Positions 9,081-18,392 of a stretch of 64,000 bases of DNA are shown one piece after another; within the stretch, counting starts at the first letter, position 1, and each line of letters starts with the position of its first letter. Both the position numbers and the translations under genes were made by a program. This DNA is from an uncultured Prevotella sp. GTDB taxonomy: Bacteria > Bacteroidota > Bacteroidia > Bacteroidales > Bacteroidaceae. The notes under the pieces were generated by a model that saw only the letters and a program-made list of their open reading frames with translations, searched no databases and was not told where the DNA came from. The stretch covers positions 62,001 to 126,000 of the forward strand of contig CALUGQ010000032.1 in NCBI GenBank assembly GCA_944320235.1, written 5' to 3'.

Positions 9081-10505
9081 ATGAGCAGAAAGAAAAAACC
9101 ATTCCCGATATTGGAAAATGTGACAATAACCGACGTGGCAGCTGAAGGCAAGGCTCTGGCACGTATCAACGACATGGTAATATTTGTACCTTTTGCAGTG
9201 CCGGGAGATGTAGTTGACCTCCAAATAAAGAAAAAGAAACATAACTATTGTGAGGCCGAAGTGGCACGCTATGTTGAATACAGCCCGATCAGAACAAAAC
9301 CAATGTGCGAACATTTTGGCGTGTGCGGCGGCTGCAAGTGGCAAACCCTGCCATACGACGAACAACTTAAATTCAAGCAGCGGCAGGTTTATGACCAACT
9401 TTCACGCATTGGCAAGGTTGAACTCCCTGAGTTAATGCCAATCATCGGCTCGGCTAAGATATCTGAATACCGCAACAAACTCGAGTTCGGCTGTTCCAAC
9501 AAACGGTGGCTTACAAAAGAACAAATTGCATCCGGTTTCAAATACGACAACATGAACGGCATAGGGTTTCACATCACCGGGGCATTTGACAAGATTCTAC
9601 CCATCGAGAAATGCTGGCTAATGGATGACCTGCACAATGCCATCAGGAACGAGATACGTGATTATGCGTTTGCCCATAATATACCTTTCTTTGACTTGCG
9701 TGCTCAAAAAGGCCTATTGCGCGACATTATCATACGCAATTCTAACATAGGTCAGTGGATGGTAATCGTGCAATTCCATTATGATGAAGAAGGAGATGAA
9801 GAAAAGGCGCAAGGACTTTTGCACCATGTGGCAAACAAGTTCCCGCAAATCACTTCATTGCTTTATGTCAATAACCAAAAATGCAATGACACCATAGGCG
9901 ACCAGGAAGTCAGAGTGTTTAAGGGTGAAGACCATATAATTGAGCAAATGGAAAACCTGAAATTTAAAGTCGGCCCCAAAAGTTTCTACCAGACAAATAC
10001 CGAACAAGCATACCAACTCTATTGCGTAGCACGCAACTTTGCAAGACTGACGGGGAACGAACTTGTCTATGACCTCTACACCGGCACTGGTACCATTGCT
10101 AACTTCGTGGCGAAAAAGGCGCGTACGGTCATCGGAATTGAGTATGTGCCGGAAGCCATTGAGGACGCAAAGACAAACTCAGAAATGAACGGCATATCAA
10201 ACACGCTTTTCCAGGCCGGCGACATGAAGGATATACTGAACGAAGAGTTTATAGCCGAACATGGTAAGCCTGATGTTATAATCACAGACCCGCCACGTGC
10301 AGGAATGCATCAAGATGTGGTGGATACGATATTAAAGGCCGGGCCGGAGCGCATTGTGTATGTAAGCTGCAACCCTGCGACACAAGCACGCGACTTGAAG
10401 TTACTAGACAAAGACTATAAAGTTATGGCCGTACAACCTGTTGACATGTTCCCCCACACCCCACACGTGGAAAACGTAGTTTTGCTTGAGCGAAGAATGG
10501 CTTAA
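9081..10505 (+). CDS. rlmD: 23S rRNA (uracil-5-)-methyltransferase, RlmD/RumA family
   Basis: A 474-residue SAM-dependent RNA m5U methyltransferase. An N-terminal TRAM domain (ILENVTITDVAAEGKALAR onward) is followed by iron-sulfur cysteines in CEHFGVCGGCKW, a central domain, and a Rossmann methyltransferase with LVYDLYTGTGTIANF (SAM binding), DPPRAGMH, and the catalytic YVSCNPATQARD. It methylates a uracil in 23S rRNA, U1939 by E. coli numbering if RlmD, although RlmC or TrmA-like specificity cannot be excluded. The ATG at 9081 was chosen because the promoter -7 element sits just before it. Confidence 0.92.
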   Translation: MSRKKKPFPILENVTITDVAAEGKALARINDMVIFVPFAVPGDVVDLQIKKKKHNYCEAEVARYVEYSPIRTKPMCEHFGVCGGCKWQTLPYDEQLKFKQRQVYDQLSRIGKVELPELMPIIGSAKISEYRNKLEFGCSNKRWLTKEQIASGFKYDNMNGIGFHITGAFDKILPIEKCWLMDDLHNAIRNEIRDYAFAHNIPFFDLRAQKGLLRDIIIRNSNIGQWMVIVQFHYDEEGDEEKAQGLLHHVANKFPQITSLLYVNNQKCNDTIGDQEVRVFKGEDHIIEQMENLKFKVGPKSFYQTNTEQAYQLYCVARNFARLTGNELVYDLYTGTGTIANFVAKKARTVIGIEYVPEAIEDAKTNSEMNGISNTLFQAGDMKDILNEEFIAEHGKPDVIITDPPRAGMHQDVVDTILKAGPERIVYVSCNPATQARDLKLLDKDYKVMAVQPVDMFPHTPHVENVVLLERRMA

Positions 10506-10579
10506 CCAATGGCAGATAGGCTTTTCCAAATGCCGAAGTTTCATGTTCAAGGCGTTTTTAAAGTTCAACAACCATAATT

Positions 10580-11698
10580 ATGAGCAAAGTAATCATTGCA
10601 TCTGTAATTCTTTCATTGGCAACAAATCCACTACAAGCCACAGGAAGCAAAGCCCCGCTGGCAAGCAAACCAAAATTCAGCGGATACATAATAGGCCAAT
10701 ACCAAGCAAACTTTCAAGGAAGCAACAGCAACACTTTCAATATCCGCATGGCAAGAGCGTCTGTGAGCGGACGGATATTGGGTGAGTTTGAATATAAGGT
10801 ACAAGGGCAGGTCAATGGCAATAGTTCGACACTTGGCAGCAGCCCGCGCATAGTTGACTTATTCGTAGAATGGCAACGCTTCGAGTTTGCGCGTATAAAA
10901 ATCGGCCAATTCAAGCGTCCATTCACTTTCGAGAATCCGATGCATCCTGTAGACCAGGGGTTCATGGGGTACTCCCAGAATGTGCAACGGCTGTCAGGAT
11001 TCAACGACCGGACAGGCGAACAAGCAAGCAACGGACGTGACATCGGCCTACAACTGCAAGGCGAACTGTTCAAGGATAAGTCTGGGCGCAGCATTCTCCA
11101 CTATCAAGTAGGAGTATTCAACGGGCAAGGCATCAACACAAAAGACGTTGACAATCGCAAAGACATCATTGGCGGTATGTGGATTATGCCTTTAAAAGGA
11201 TTGCGCATCGGAGCTTTTGGCTGGGTTGGCTCACACGCCCGCAAAGGCAACTGGACCGACAAAGACGGCAACACCCACACTGGCACAATGAGCTTAGGGC
11301 AATACCGATATGCCATCAGTGCCGAATTCAAGGATGAAGATTGGCAAATCAGGTCTGAATACATACACAGCACCGGCTATGGATTCAAGACAACGTACCA
11401 AAACGACGAAGACGCAACAGACGCAACCATCAACTATGCGCAGGGAAATAAAGCCGACGGAATATACGCTCTATGTATAGCGCCAATCATACGCCAAAAA
11501 TTACGCGCCAAGGCCCGCTATGACCTATACCGGAAGTCGGGCAAATGGTCTGACAGCAGGACACAATATGAAATAGGATTGAACTATTTGTTATGCAAGA
11601 ACCTTGAGTTGCAAGCAGAATATGCCTTTATCAATGACCGCAGCCTGGCCAAACACAACTATGGCATCGTTGATGTAGAACTTAGCATAAGATTCTGA
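10580..11698 (+). CDS. Outer membrane porin, phosphate-selective O/P type
   Basis: A 372-residue protein with an N-terminal signal peptide (cleavage likely after about residue 20, near LQATG), then beta-barrel sequence throughout and a terminal Phe (VELSIRF), the C-terminal signature of outer membrane barrels. Segments such as RIKIGQFKRPFTFENP and RYDLYRKSGKWSDSRTQYEIGLNY resemble OprO/OprP porins (PF07396). It would form a channel for anions, perhaps phosphate; selectivity is inferred from the family only. It follows rlmD by 74 bp, and the pair may be co-transcribed. Confidence 0.85.
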   Translation: MSKVIIASVILSLATNPLQATGSKAPLASKPKFSGYIIGQYQANFQGSNSNTFNIRMARASVSGRILGEFEYKVQGQVNGNSSTLGSSPRIVDLFVEWQRFEFARIKIGQFKRPFTFENPMHPVDQGFMGYSQNVQRLSGFNDRTGEQASNGRDIGLQLQGELFKDKSGRSILHYQVGVFNGQGINTKDVDNRKDIIGGMWIMPLKGLRIGAFGWVGSHARKGNWTDKDGNTHTGTMSLGQYRYAISAEFKDEDWQIRSEYIHSTGYGFKTTYQNDEDATDATINYAQGNKADGIYALCIAPIIRQKLRAKARYDLYRKSGKWSDSRTQYEIGLNYLLCKNLELQAEYAFINDRSLAKHNYGIVDVELSIRF

Positions 11699-11821
11699 AT
11701 ACAGCCATTTTGCACAGACGAAATGTATGAATCATACACCCCATTATGGCATCAAACCATCATAGCAGACGGAATGGTTTGGTTTATGCAACGCAATAGC
11801 CAAATGTATTAATCAACAATG

Positions 11822-11860
11822 ATGGCGTGCAGCCCCAATGCAATTAGGACTGCACGCCAT
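11822..11860. terminator. Hairpin between convergent genes (possible terminator)
   Basis: A perfect 11-bp inverted repeat, ATGGCGTGCAG (11822-11832) and CTGCACGCCAT (11850-11860), lies between the porin and the convergent DNA repair gene. There is no strong T-tract on either side, so efficient intrinsic termination is uncertain. Confidence 0.55.
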
Positions 11861-11869
11861 TTGCCTCGG

Positions 11870-12493
11870 CTAGAGCTCATATCCAATTCTTGCCAAAGCA
11901 CTTTTAGCAAGTCGTTCGTATACAATGCCGAGTTCTGCAAAATGCATTAAGCTAGCAAGTGCCGCCTTCTTTAACATCACAGAATTACTCATGACAGCCG
12001 AAAGGGCCTGGTCTATGAACTCGTTTATGCCACGTTCATTTGGTTCTTGCCTTTTAATAAACAACCTAGACAACACGTGATATCCACAAATTTGTTCAAT
12101 TTCACGGCTTGATGCAATCCATTTATATGCTTTTTCTGCAGCATGTGGTAAATGTTGGTACAAGTTAAAGGCCGCTTGCTCGGCTATTTCCAGTGTGTGT
12201 GTCTGTTCCATCCAAATATCGACAACCTCTGGAAGAATTACATCTGGAGGCATTGTCATAGTGGCCAAGATCTTGCATTCCCTTACGTCTTCTTTCCATA
12301 ATGCCAATGCCAAGCCATAATTTTTACCTATCTCTTTGGCTTTGCCCCGCAATGAGAGAAGCGAAACTCCCCAATTGACATGATAGTCCAAACCCTTGGC
12401 TCGCATGGACTGAGCCGCCATACCATTCATCATCAACCTGAAGGACCGTTTAACTTCCTTCAGTTGTTCATCAATAGCCTTGTTATTATCCAT
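11870..12493 (-). CDS. DNA alkylation repair protein, AlkD-like HEAT-repeat
   Basis: A 207-residue all-helical protein. The segment LLSLRGKAKEIGKNYGLALALWKEDVRECKILATM (in parts) is typical of the DNA alkylation repair family PF08713, whose AlkD members remove alkylated bases with HEAT-like repeats. The later VMLKKAALASLMHFAELG continues the helical repeat. Length is slightly short of Bacillus AlkD (about 237). Activity is inferred from the family; catalytic residues were not mapped. It runs convergent to the porin, with the peptidase M49 gene 140 bp upstream. Confidence 0.75.
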   Translation of the reverse strand: MDNNKAIDEQLKEVKRSFRLMMNGMAAQSMRAKGLDYHVNWGVSLLSLRGKAKEIGKNYGLALALWKEDVRECKILATMTMPPDVILPEVVDIWMEQTHTLEIAEQAAFNLYQHLPHAAEKAYKWIASSREIEQICGYHVLSRLFIKRQEPNERGINEFIDQALSAVMSNSVMLKKAALASLMHFAELGIVYERLAKSALARIGYEL

Positions 12494-12633
12494 ACAGAAT
12501 CATACCTGTTTTAACAAATACCCGTTACTTCAAATGTTTAAGCTTATAAATGACATTCAGTATCCAAACCTAATTTCACTGTTTTTGGAATATAATGCCT
12601 ATAATGAGAATACGCAACCTTAATCAACAGCAT

Positions 12634-14586
12634 TTAAACAAGTGCGGAATATTCAGAGCTATATCGCAACATCTGGTGCACATAGCTTTCAGAATAATCA
12701 ACTTGTACATCAACAATTTCTCCATTGGCATTGCACACCGGCACAAGAACAGGGTTGATGAATCCTTTATATGGAGCTATGTTCAATTTTGCATAGCGCT
12801 CAAGAACCTCATCATGCAAAACAGGATTTACCTTTACTGCATATCTTTCTACCAGATTCCTGGCCGCGTTGAAGTCACCTTCACTTTTTATCCGCTGTAT
12901 CTCAGCAAGCAACCTTGCAAAAAGTATGCGCAGCCCTGCATAATCTTTAATTCTGACATATGATTTCCCGTCTCGTACAACCAATTCGACGGCATTTCCA
13001 TTGTCATGGCACCAATTGGCTATCAAGGCCCTATTACGCATATGCGCTTCCTCGATTGAGGCGCCTTTGGCTATTCTAACCAGCTGAGTCATCATGCCAT
13101 TCATCATATACGTATAGTATTGGGACTTAAAAGCTTCCATATCTGGCACAAGCCCTAAGTCAAGCATCTTCTTGTCTGCCAAATAATACAGTGCAAACAG
13201 GTCTGCCCTAGCCTCTTCGATTGTATTGCCATAAGCTTTCAACGCGTCTGGATTTGTACCTGGCGCAAGCCTTCCACTGCCATGGCCCAGGCATTCATGC
13301 AAATCGGTATGCAGGTCATCACACAAATCCCCATATTTAGTGACTAAGGCTCTTGTCTCCTCGTCTATGACAAACTCATCATAAAAGCCATTGCCTTGAG
13401 CGGCTTTATTGTATGCATCGGTAAGATTTCCAATGGTCACACTTTTACTTCCATGCTGAGCCCTTATCCAGTCTGCATTTGGCAAGTTTATGCCTATGGC
13501 TGTAGAAGGGTACTCATCGCCACCAAGCATGGCTGCACAAACGACATTTGCCGTCACCCCTTTGACTTCATGCTTGCGGAAACGTGGGTCAATTGGAGAG
13601 TTGTCTTCAAACCACTGCGCGTGGCTGCTTATGGTTCGTGTACGCTGTGTGGCTTCATCGTCTTTATATTCAACTATTCCTTCCCACGACCCTTTTATGC
13701 CGATAGGGTCGCCATATACCTCAATGAAACCATTAACAAAATCTATTTTGCCTTCTGTTGCATTGACCCACTCTATAGAATAGTCGTCAAAAAGCTTGAT
13801 GTCTCCGGTCTTGTAATATTTTATAAGAGTGCTTATCGCATTTAATTGTGCATCGTTTTCTGCATATTCGCACGCTTTTTCCAGCCAAAGAACAATTTCG
13901 CGTATGGCCTTTCCGTACTTTCCTCCCTCTTTCCAGACAACTTCCAACAGGCTACCGTCGCGCTTTACCAAGGTGGTGTTCAGCCCAAATGATGGCGCAT
14001 TATCGCCATAAGCAGCCTTGAGGTTACGATAAAAGTTTTCCGCCTCAACTTGTGTGACACCTTCGTAATAATTGCAGGCCGAGGTAAGCAACAAATCTTC
14101 GCCTTCCTTTTTATTGACACGCTTTGGCAAAATTTCCGGGCAAAACATCACAGGTGCCAACTCGCGCAACAGGCTTTCCACATCTTCGCCATCTTTCAGG
14201 GGCAAAAGTTCTCTGCTTACAGATTTTACTGCGCTGCAAAAATAAGATTCGCTAAAGCCGGGCAAAAACTTTTCACAACCATAATGATGGTATATTCCAT
14301 TAGAGAACCATACTCTTTTCAAGTATTCTTCCAACGCGCCGAACTCTTTGGAGCCATGGTCTATTGATGGGTCAGTATATATTGCCTCAAGCGTTTTCCT
14401 TATACGCAAATTATATTTGCCAAACTGGTCAAACGTGATGTCACGCCCCCACAACGTGGCTTGCGACAAGCAATAGACCAACATTTTCTGCCGCAACGTC
14501 AATTCCTCAAAGCCATTGAGGCGATATCGCAGCATTTGGATGTCGGCAAAACGAACGTCAGAGTAAACAAAGTCGCATTTCACCAT
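12634..14586 (-). CDS. Dipeptidyl peptidase III (zinc peptidase M49)
   Basis: A 650-residue M49-family metallopeptidase. The zinc site is HECLGHGSGR (the five-residue spaced HExxxH motif special to this family) with the downstream third ligand motif EEARAD. It releases dipeptides from the N-terminus of oligopeptides. No signal peptide is present, so it should be cytoplasmic. Bacteroidetes orthologues are sometimes mislabelled dihydrofolate reductase. The motif carries Cys where HELLGH is usual. Its start overlaps the stop of the AraC-like regulator gene by one base (TGATG), so translation of the two is coupled. Confidence 0.92.
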   Translation of the reverse strand: MVKCDFVYSDVRFADIQMLRYRLNGFEELTLRQKMLVYCLSQATLWGRDITFDQFGKYNLRIRKTLEAIYTDPSIDHGSKEFGALEEYLKRVWFSNGIYHHYGCEKFLPGFSESYFCSAVKSVSRELLPLKDGEDVESLLRELAPVMFCPEILPKRVNKKEGEDLLLTSACNYYEGVTQVEAENFYRNLKAAYGDNAPSFGLNTTLVKRDGSLLEVVWKEGGKYGKAIREIVLWLEKACEYAENDAQLNAISTLIKYYKTGDIKLFDDYSIEWVNATEGKIDFVNGFIEVYGDPIGIKGSWEGIVEYKDDEATQRTRTISSHAQWFEDNSPIDPRFRKHEVKGVTANVVCAAMLGGDEYPSTAIGINLPNADWIRAQHGSKSVTIGNLTDAYNKAAQGNGFYDEFVIDEETRALVTKYGDLCDDLHTDLHECLGHGSGRLAPGTNPDALKAYGNTIEEARADLFALYYLADKKMLDLGLVPDMEAFKSQYYTYMMNGMMTQLVRIAKGASIEEAHMRNRALIANWCHDNGNAVELVVRDGKSYVRIKDYAGLRILFARLLAEIQRIKSEGDFNAARNLVERYAVKVNPVLHDEVLERYAKLNIAPYKGFINPVLVPVCNANGEIVDVQVDYSESYVHQMLRYSSEYSALV

Positions 14587-15074
14587 CAGTCGATGCCCTC
14601 CGCCTTGGTTCTCTTACGTGTAGATTTCGCCGCCTTTGCCGCCTTTGCTTTCTCGGGGTGCTGCGCCATATGCTGCATCCTGTACGCACGTGGAGTCATG
14701 CCCATGATTCTGTAAAAAGACGCATAAAATGACTGGCGGTTGGAGAAGCCTACCATGTCGCTCACTTCCTCCATCTTAAGGTCAAGGTAGCGCTTGTCAA
14801 CAAGAATAGTCATAGCCTCCTCTATGCGGAACTTGTTTATGAAAGAAGAATAGTTCATGTGGAACCTTACGTTCATGACAGCTGATATGTACCGTGTATT
14901 GGTACCCAAATCCTCGGCAAGCTTCTTTGCAGAATAATCCTTATCTTTGTATTTTTTCTGCAAAACAATTATGGCGAGAATCTTCTCCTTCATTTCATCC
15001 ATGAGTTGCGGACTGACCAAATCCCTATAAGCAGCCTCTTTTTCTTTTCTTTCCGTGATGTTATACTTTGCCAT
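14586..15074 (-). CDS. AraC-type helix-turn-helix regulator (short)
   Basis: About 162 residues. The C-terminal half carries two helix-turn-helices of the AraC type: YSAKKLAEDLGTNTRYISAVM and MEEVSDMVGFSNRQSFYASFYRIMGMTPRAYR. There is no sugar-binding or receiver domain; the short N-terminus is helical and the C-terminus is Lys/Ala-rich (KAKAAKAAKSTRKRTK), probably for nonspecific DNA contact. The ATG at 15074 is chosen because a promoter TATATTTG sits at 15098-15105, downstream of the longer in-frame ATG at 15167. It is coupled to the M49 peptidase gene. Targets are unknown. Confidence 0.85.
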   Translation of the reverse strand: MAKYNITERKEKEAAYRDLVSPQLMDEMKEKILAIIVLQKKYKDKDYSAKKLAEDLGTNTRYISAVMNVRFHMNYSSFINKFRIEEAMTILVDKRYLDLKMEEVSDMVGFSNRQSFYASFYRIMGMTPRAYRMQHMAQHPEKAKAAKAAKSTRKRTKAEGID

Positions 15075-15097
15075 ATGCCATTGTTCTTTGTATTTTG

Positions 15098-15105
15098 CAA
15101 ATATA
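15098..15105 (-). promoter_or_regulatory. -7 element of regulator-peptidase operon
   Basis: The complement reads TATATTTG, followed by C, 24 bp upstream of the start at 15074. Confidence 0.65.
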
Positions 15106-15964
15106 CAAAAAATCTTGATAGCCAAGCTTGCCAGAACCAGGTATTTTTTCATAAAAAACCATAACAAGGCGTCATTGTGTTAAATCGTATTGCCAGAATC
15201 GACATGAAACATAACACAAACAGCCATCACAACACTTTTAAAGCAATGAATGTCGCAGACACAAAGACATAGACAAAAACATTTACCGCCTGAGATTTAA
15301 CAAAATTCCCCCTATATTACAGATATAACGAAAGCTTACGCATGGCTTTAAAAATTTGAAATATTGCACACATATGTACATGGTTCATGCCATTGAAATA
15401 TCATGACAACAATAGTCTCCAGATTACATTCGGAATGCATTTTTGCCTGCCCGGCTTGCAAAATATGCCATTTGGGCATTCCTAAAGGCCTGTTTTAGGT
15501 TTCAAAAATGCTTGTTTCATGCGACGAAACGCACAAAAACATAACCCGCTGTAACACAGGCCTTTAGGCAGAAATGGCCTTTGCGATAAAAACATTTAAC
15601 AAAACAAGCCCTTTGCAACAGGCCAGATACTGCTCCATACTTCAAGCTACAATCTGCATTTGCCCCAAATGCAAGTTGCGCCACAGTCTATCACAATCGC
15701 CAAATTCACATGAAGCCATTAAGCAAACACGCAAAACACAGAAGATCGGAGCCAAAGGCAAGTCCAGTCGCCAGCCCCCTGTTCCACTGCTCTGATATAT
15801 TTACACACAAGAAAGAGCTTGAGTGCATCACATTGAGCCAAACGCATAGTGCGAATGCATGCCTAACACATTTTATATTAATGGATTATACAATCTAACG
15901 CACCATTAATCCGCATTTTAGCAAAAAAAACCACAATAAATTTCCTCATAACGCCGAAAATGAC
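15106..15964. other. Long intergenic region without a gene
   Basis: An 860-bp divergent spacer. It holds array C (15457-15544) and, near its right end, the promoter of the HU-like gene. Reading frames at 15574-15898 have no recognisable family features and are rejected. I see no RNA gene. Confidence 0.6.
15457..15544. repeat. 22-bp periodic repeat array C
   Basis: Four diverged units start at 15457, 15479, 15501 and 15523. TTT triplets fall at 15471, 15493 and 15515, 22 bp apart. The second unit has matching arms CCTAAA (15481-15486) and TTTAGG (15494-15499). The phase may persist to a TTT at 15580-15582, but the intervening units are too degraded to call. Confidence 0.7.
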
Positions 15965-15972
15965 TATATTTG
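15965..15972 (+). promoter_or_regulatory. -7 element of HU-like gene promoter
   Basis: TATATTTG followed by C, 57 bp upstream of the ATG at 16030, matching the Bacteroidetes -7 consensus. Confidence 0.7.
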
Positions 15973-16029
15973 CACTCCGAATGAACGGACTGGAATAAAA
16001 TTTCACAACATAAAAACAACGATAGAGAA

Positions 16030-16305
16030 ATGACTAAAGCTGACATAATCAACAAGATAGTTGAAGACACCGGACTTGCAAAAAGGGATGTCGCAACTAC
16101 GATTGAGGCTTTCATGGAAGAAGTAAGAGACAGCCTTGCCACGAGAAAGGAAGACGTGTTCTTGCGAGGTTTCGGCAGTTTTATCGTAAAACGCAGGGCT
16201 CAAAAAACAGCTCGCAACATTTCTAAAAATACTACTATAGTAATAGAAGCCCACGACTACCCGGCATTCAAGCCTGCCAAAAGCTTCATTGCAAAAATGA
16301 AATAA
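16030..16305 (+). CDS. HU/IHF-family DNA-binding protein
   Basis: A 91-residue nucleoid-associated protein that binds and bends DNA as a dimer. The N-terminal MTKADIINKIVEDTGL helices and the core VFLRGFGSFIVKRRAQKTARNI (beta arm start) followed by HDYPAFKPAKSF are the full HU/IHF signature; the Pro-containing arm tip carries IVIEAHDYPAF. Length matches the family. It has its own promoter and is followed within 40 bp by the small basic protein gene and then RNase G, an order I believe is common in Bacteroidetes. Confidence 0.95.
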   Translation: MTKADIINKIVEDTGLAKRDVATTIEAFMEEVRDSLATRKEDVFLRGFGSFIVKRRAQKTARNISKNTTIVIEAHDYPAFKPAKSFIAKMK

Positions 16306-16344
16306 TCAACAAACTTATACAAACAACATTAAATTCATAAAGCT

Positions 16345-16434
16345 ATGCCAAGCGGAAAGAAAAGAAAAGGCCACAAGATGGCTACGCACAAGCGTAAGAA
16401 AAGACTGAGAAAGAACAGACACAAGAGCAAGTAA
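16345..16434 (+). CDS. 29-residue highly basic protein, AURKAIP1/COX24-type (mS38-like ribosome-associated)
   Basis: A very short gene starting at the ATG at 16345, 39 bp after the HU-like gene, ending TAA at 16432-16434. The peptide begins MPSGKKRKGHKMATHKRK and continues KKRLRKNRHKSK; about half the residues are Lys or Arg. This pattern (HKMATHKRKKRLRKNRHK) matches the bacterial AURKAIP1/COX24 C-terminal domain family, related to mitochondrial small-subunit protein mS38. It therefore probably binds the ribosome; that role is inferred from the family. It is shorter than most gene-finders accept. Confidence 0.8.
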   Translation: MPSGKKRKGHKMATHKRKKRLRKNRHKSK

Positions 16435-16672
16435 GCCCCAAAGGACCTTACAAGTCAGTTCAAAAGATTTTTTAATGAAAGGAGTGTGTCAGCAAGTCCG
16501 CAAGGATAATGGCACACCCTTTCTGTTAAATGAGACAGGATACGCGGACACTGTGACATTGATGCCACGCTTTCACACGTACCAAGCTGTACAAGTTAAT
16601 GCAAAGACATGTTCTTGCATTCATGATGATGTCACAGATAAATGCTCCCTGCCAACGAGAATGTAATACGGC
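16435..16672 (+). promoter_or_regulatory. Possible RNase G leader with hairpin
   Basis: This 238-bp gap before rng contains an imperfect hairpin near 16476-16530 (arms AAAGGAGTGTG and CACACCCTTT, one bulged A) but no T-tract. No reading frame is supported. A leader with structure would fit autoregulation of RNase E/G genes known in other bacteria, but this is only inference. Confidence 0.3.
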
Positions 16673-18301
16673 GTGACAACAAATGACACGCCTAGTGAAA
16701 CCAACAAAGAAAACCGTTTAAAAGGAATGACCAGCGAAGTTATCATTGATGTCCACCCAAAAGAAATCTCAATCGCATTGCTCGAAGATAAAAGTCTCGT
16801 AGAGTATCAAAGCGAAACAAGGTCAGCTTCGTTTTCAGTGGGCAACATCTATATGGCAAAGGTGAAGAAACTGATGCCAGGTCTGAACGCCTGCTTTGTG
16901 GATGTAGGTTTTGAGCGGGATGCCTTCTTGCATTATCTTGACTTGGGTTCACAATTTAGCTCTTATGAAAAGTATCTGAAACAGGTACAAAGCGACAAGA
17001 AGAAACTTTATCCCATATCCAAGGCTTCACGCCTGCCAGACCTGAAGAAAGACGGCAGCGTACAGACAACGCTCAAGGTTGGCCAGGAAGTAATGGTACA
17101 AATCGTAAAGGAACCTATATCCACGAAAGGCCCCCGTTTGACGTGCGAACTGAGCTTTGCCGGCAGATACATGGTCTTGATACCATTCAATGATAAGGTT
17201 TCTGTTTCTTCCAAAATCAAGAAAGGCGAAGAAAGGACGAGGCTGAAGCAGCTCATACAAAGCATAAAGCCAAAGAATTTCGGCGTCATTGTGCGTACAT
17301 CGGCAGAAGGCAAAAGAGTGGCTGAACTTGACAAAGAGCTAAAAGCACTGCTCAAGCGATGGGATGACACAATCACCAAAGTGCAGAAAAGCACAACAAG
17401 GCCACAAGTAGTATACGAAGAGACCGGACGGGTGGTTGCGCTTCTGCGCGACCTGTTCAACCCTACGTATGACGGCATATATGTCAACGACGAGGAAGTG
17501 TTCAACCAAGTGAAAGACTACGTAAAGTTGATTGCACCCGAAAAGGTTGACATAGTGAAACGATACACAGGGCAAGTGCCAATCTTCGACAACTTCAACG
17601 TCACGAAACAAATCAAGTCGGCATTTGGCAAGACCGTGAATTACAAACGCGGTGCCTACCTGATTATAGAGCACACGGAAGCCTTGCACGTAGTCGACGT
17701 GAACAGCGGGAACAGAACCCGCTCTGAAAACGGGCAGGAGGCCAACGCCCTCGAAGTAAACCTCGGGGCAGCTGACGAACTGGCAAGGCAATTGCGCCTG
17801 CGAGACATGGGCGGAATCATAGTCGTTGACTTTATCGACATGAACCTTGCCGAAGACCGGCAGATGCTATATGAGCGTATGTGCAAGAATATGCAAAAAG
17901 ACAGGGCTAGGCACAATATACTGCCACTGAGCAAGTTCGGCCTTATGCAAATCACCCGTCAAAGGGTTCGCCCTGCAATGGACGTAAATGTGGAAGAAAC
18001 GTGTCCGACCTGTTTCGGCAAAGGGAAGATAAAGTCGAGCATCCTATTTACAGACCAACTTGAGAGCAAAATTGACCGAATGGTAAACAAGATTGGGATC
18101 AAGAAGTTCAACCTGCACGTACATCCATACGTCGCCGCTTACATAAACCAAGGATTGATTTCCATAAAACGCAAGTGGCAAATGAAGTACGGGCTGGGGC
18201 TGAACGTTATTCCCTCACAGAAATTGGCTTTCCTGCAATATGAATTTTATGACAAGAAAGGCAATTTCATTGACATGAAAGAGGAAATCGAAACGAAATG
18301 A
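16673..18301 (+). CDS. rng: Ribonuclease G/E family endoribonuclease
   Basis: A 542-residue single-strand endoribonuclease acting in rRNA maturation and mRNA decay. An S1-like RNA-binding domain (SFSVGNIYMAKVKKLMPGLNACFVDVG) is near the N-terminus; the catalytic core has the magnesium-binding Asp residues in VVDVNSGN and GGIIVVDFIDMN, and the zinc-link motif CPTCFGKG follows. It lacks a long RNase E-type C-terminal scaffold, so RNase G is the better name. The GTG at 16673 is the longest start; the ATG at 16727 (MTSEVIIDV) is a good alternative. A hairpin terminator follows immediately. Confidence 0.93.
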   Translation: MTTNDTPSETNKENRLKGMTSEVIIDVHPKEISIALLEDKSLVEYQSETRSASFSVGNIYMAKVKKLMPGLNACFVDVGFERDAFLHYLDLGSQFSSYEKYLKQVQSDKKKLYPISKASRLPDLKKDGSVQTTLKVGQEVMVQIVKEPISTKGPRLTCELSFAGRYMVLIPFNDKVSVSSKIKKGEERTRLKQLIQSIKPKNFGVIVRTSAEGKRVAELDKELKALLKRWDDTITKVQKSTTRPQVVYEETGRVVALLRDLFNPTYDGIYVNDEEVFNQVKDYVKLIAPEKVDIVKRYTGQVPIFDNFNVTKQIKSAFGKTVNYKRGAYLIIEHTEALHVVDVNSGNRTRSENGQEANALEVNLGAADELARQLRLRDMGGIIVVDFIDMNLAEDRQMLYERMCKNMQKDRARHNILPLSKFGLMQITRQRVRPAMDVNVEETCPTCFGKGKIKSSILFTDQLESKIDRMVNKIGIKKFNLHVHPYVAAYINQGLISIKRKWQMKYGLGLNVIPSQKLAFLQYEFYDKKGNFIDMKEEIETK

Positions 18302-18306
18302 AAGAC

Positions 18307-18342
18307 AAGGGAGGCTAACCACAGATGCCTCCCTTTCTTTTA
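18307..18342 (+). terminator. Terminator of rng
   Basis: A 9-bp stem AAGGGAGGC (18307-18315) and GCCTCCCTT (18327-18335) is followed by TCTTTTAT, 6 bp after the rng stop codon. Confidence 0.8.
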
Positions 18343-18392
18343 TCCCTGTACACCAGAATCCCAGCAAAAGCAGTGGTTAAGCACACCTTTGA

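Noticed and set aside
15574-15898. Two plus-strand frames (73 and 62 codons)
   Set aside because: They overlap in different frames in an AT-rich spacer with repeats and resemble no family.
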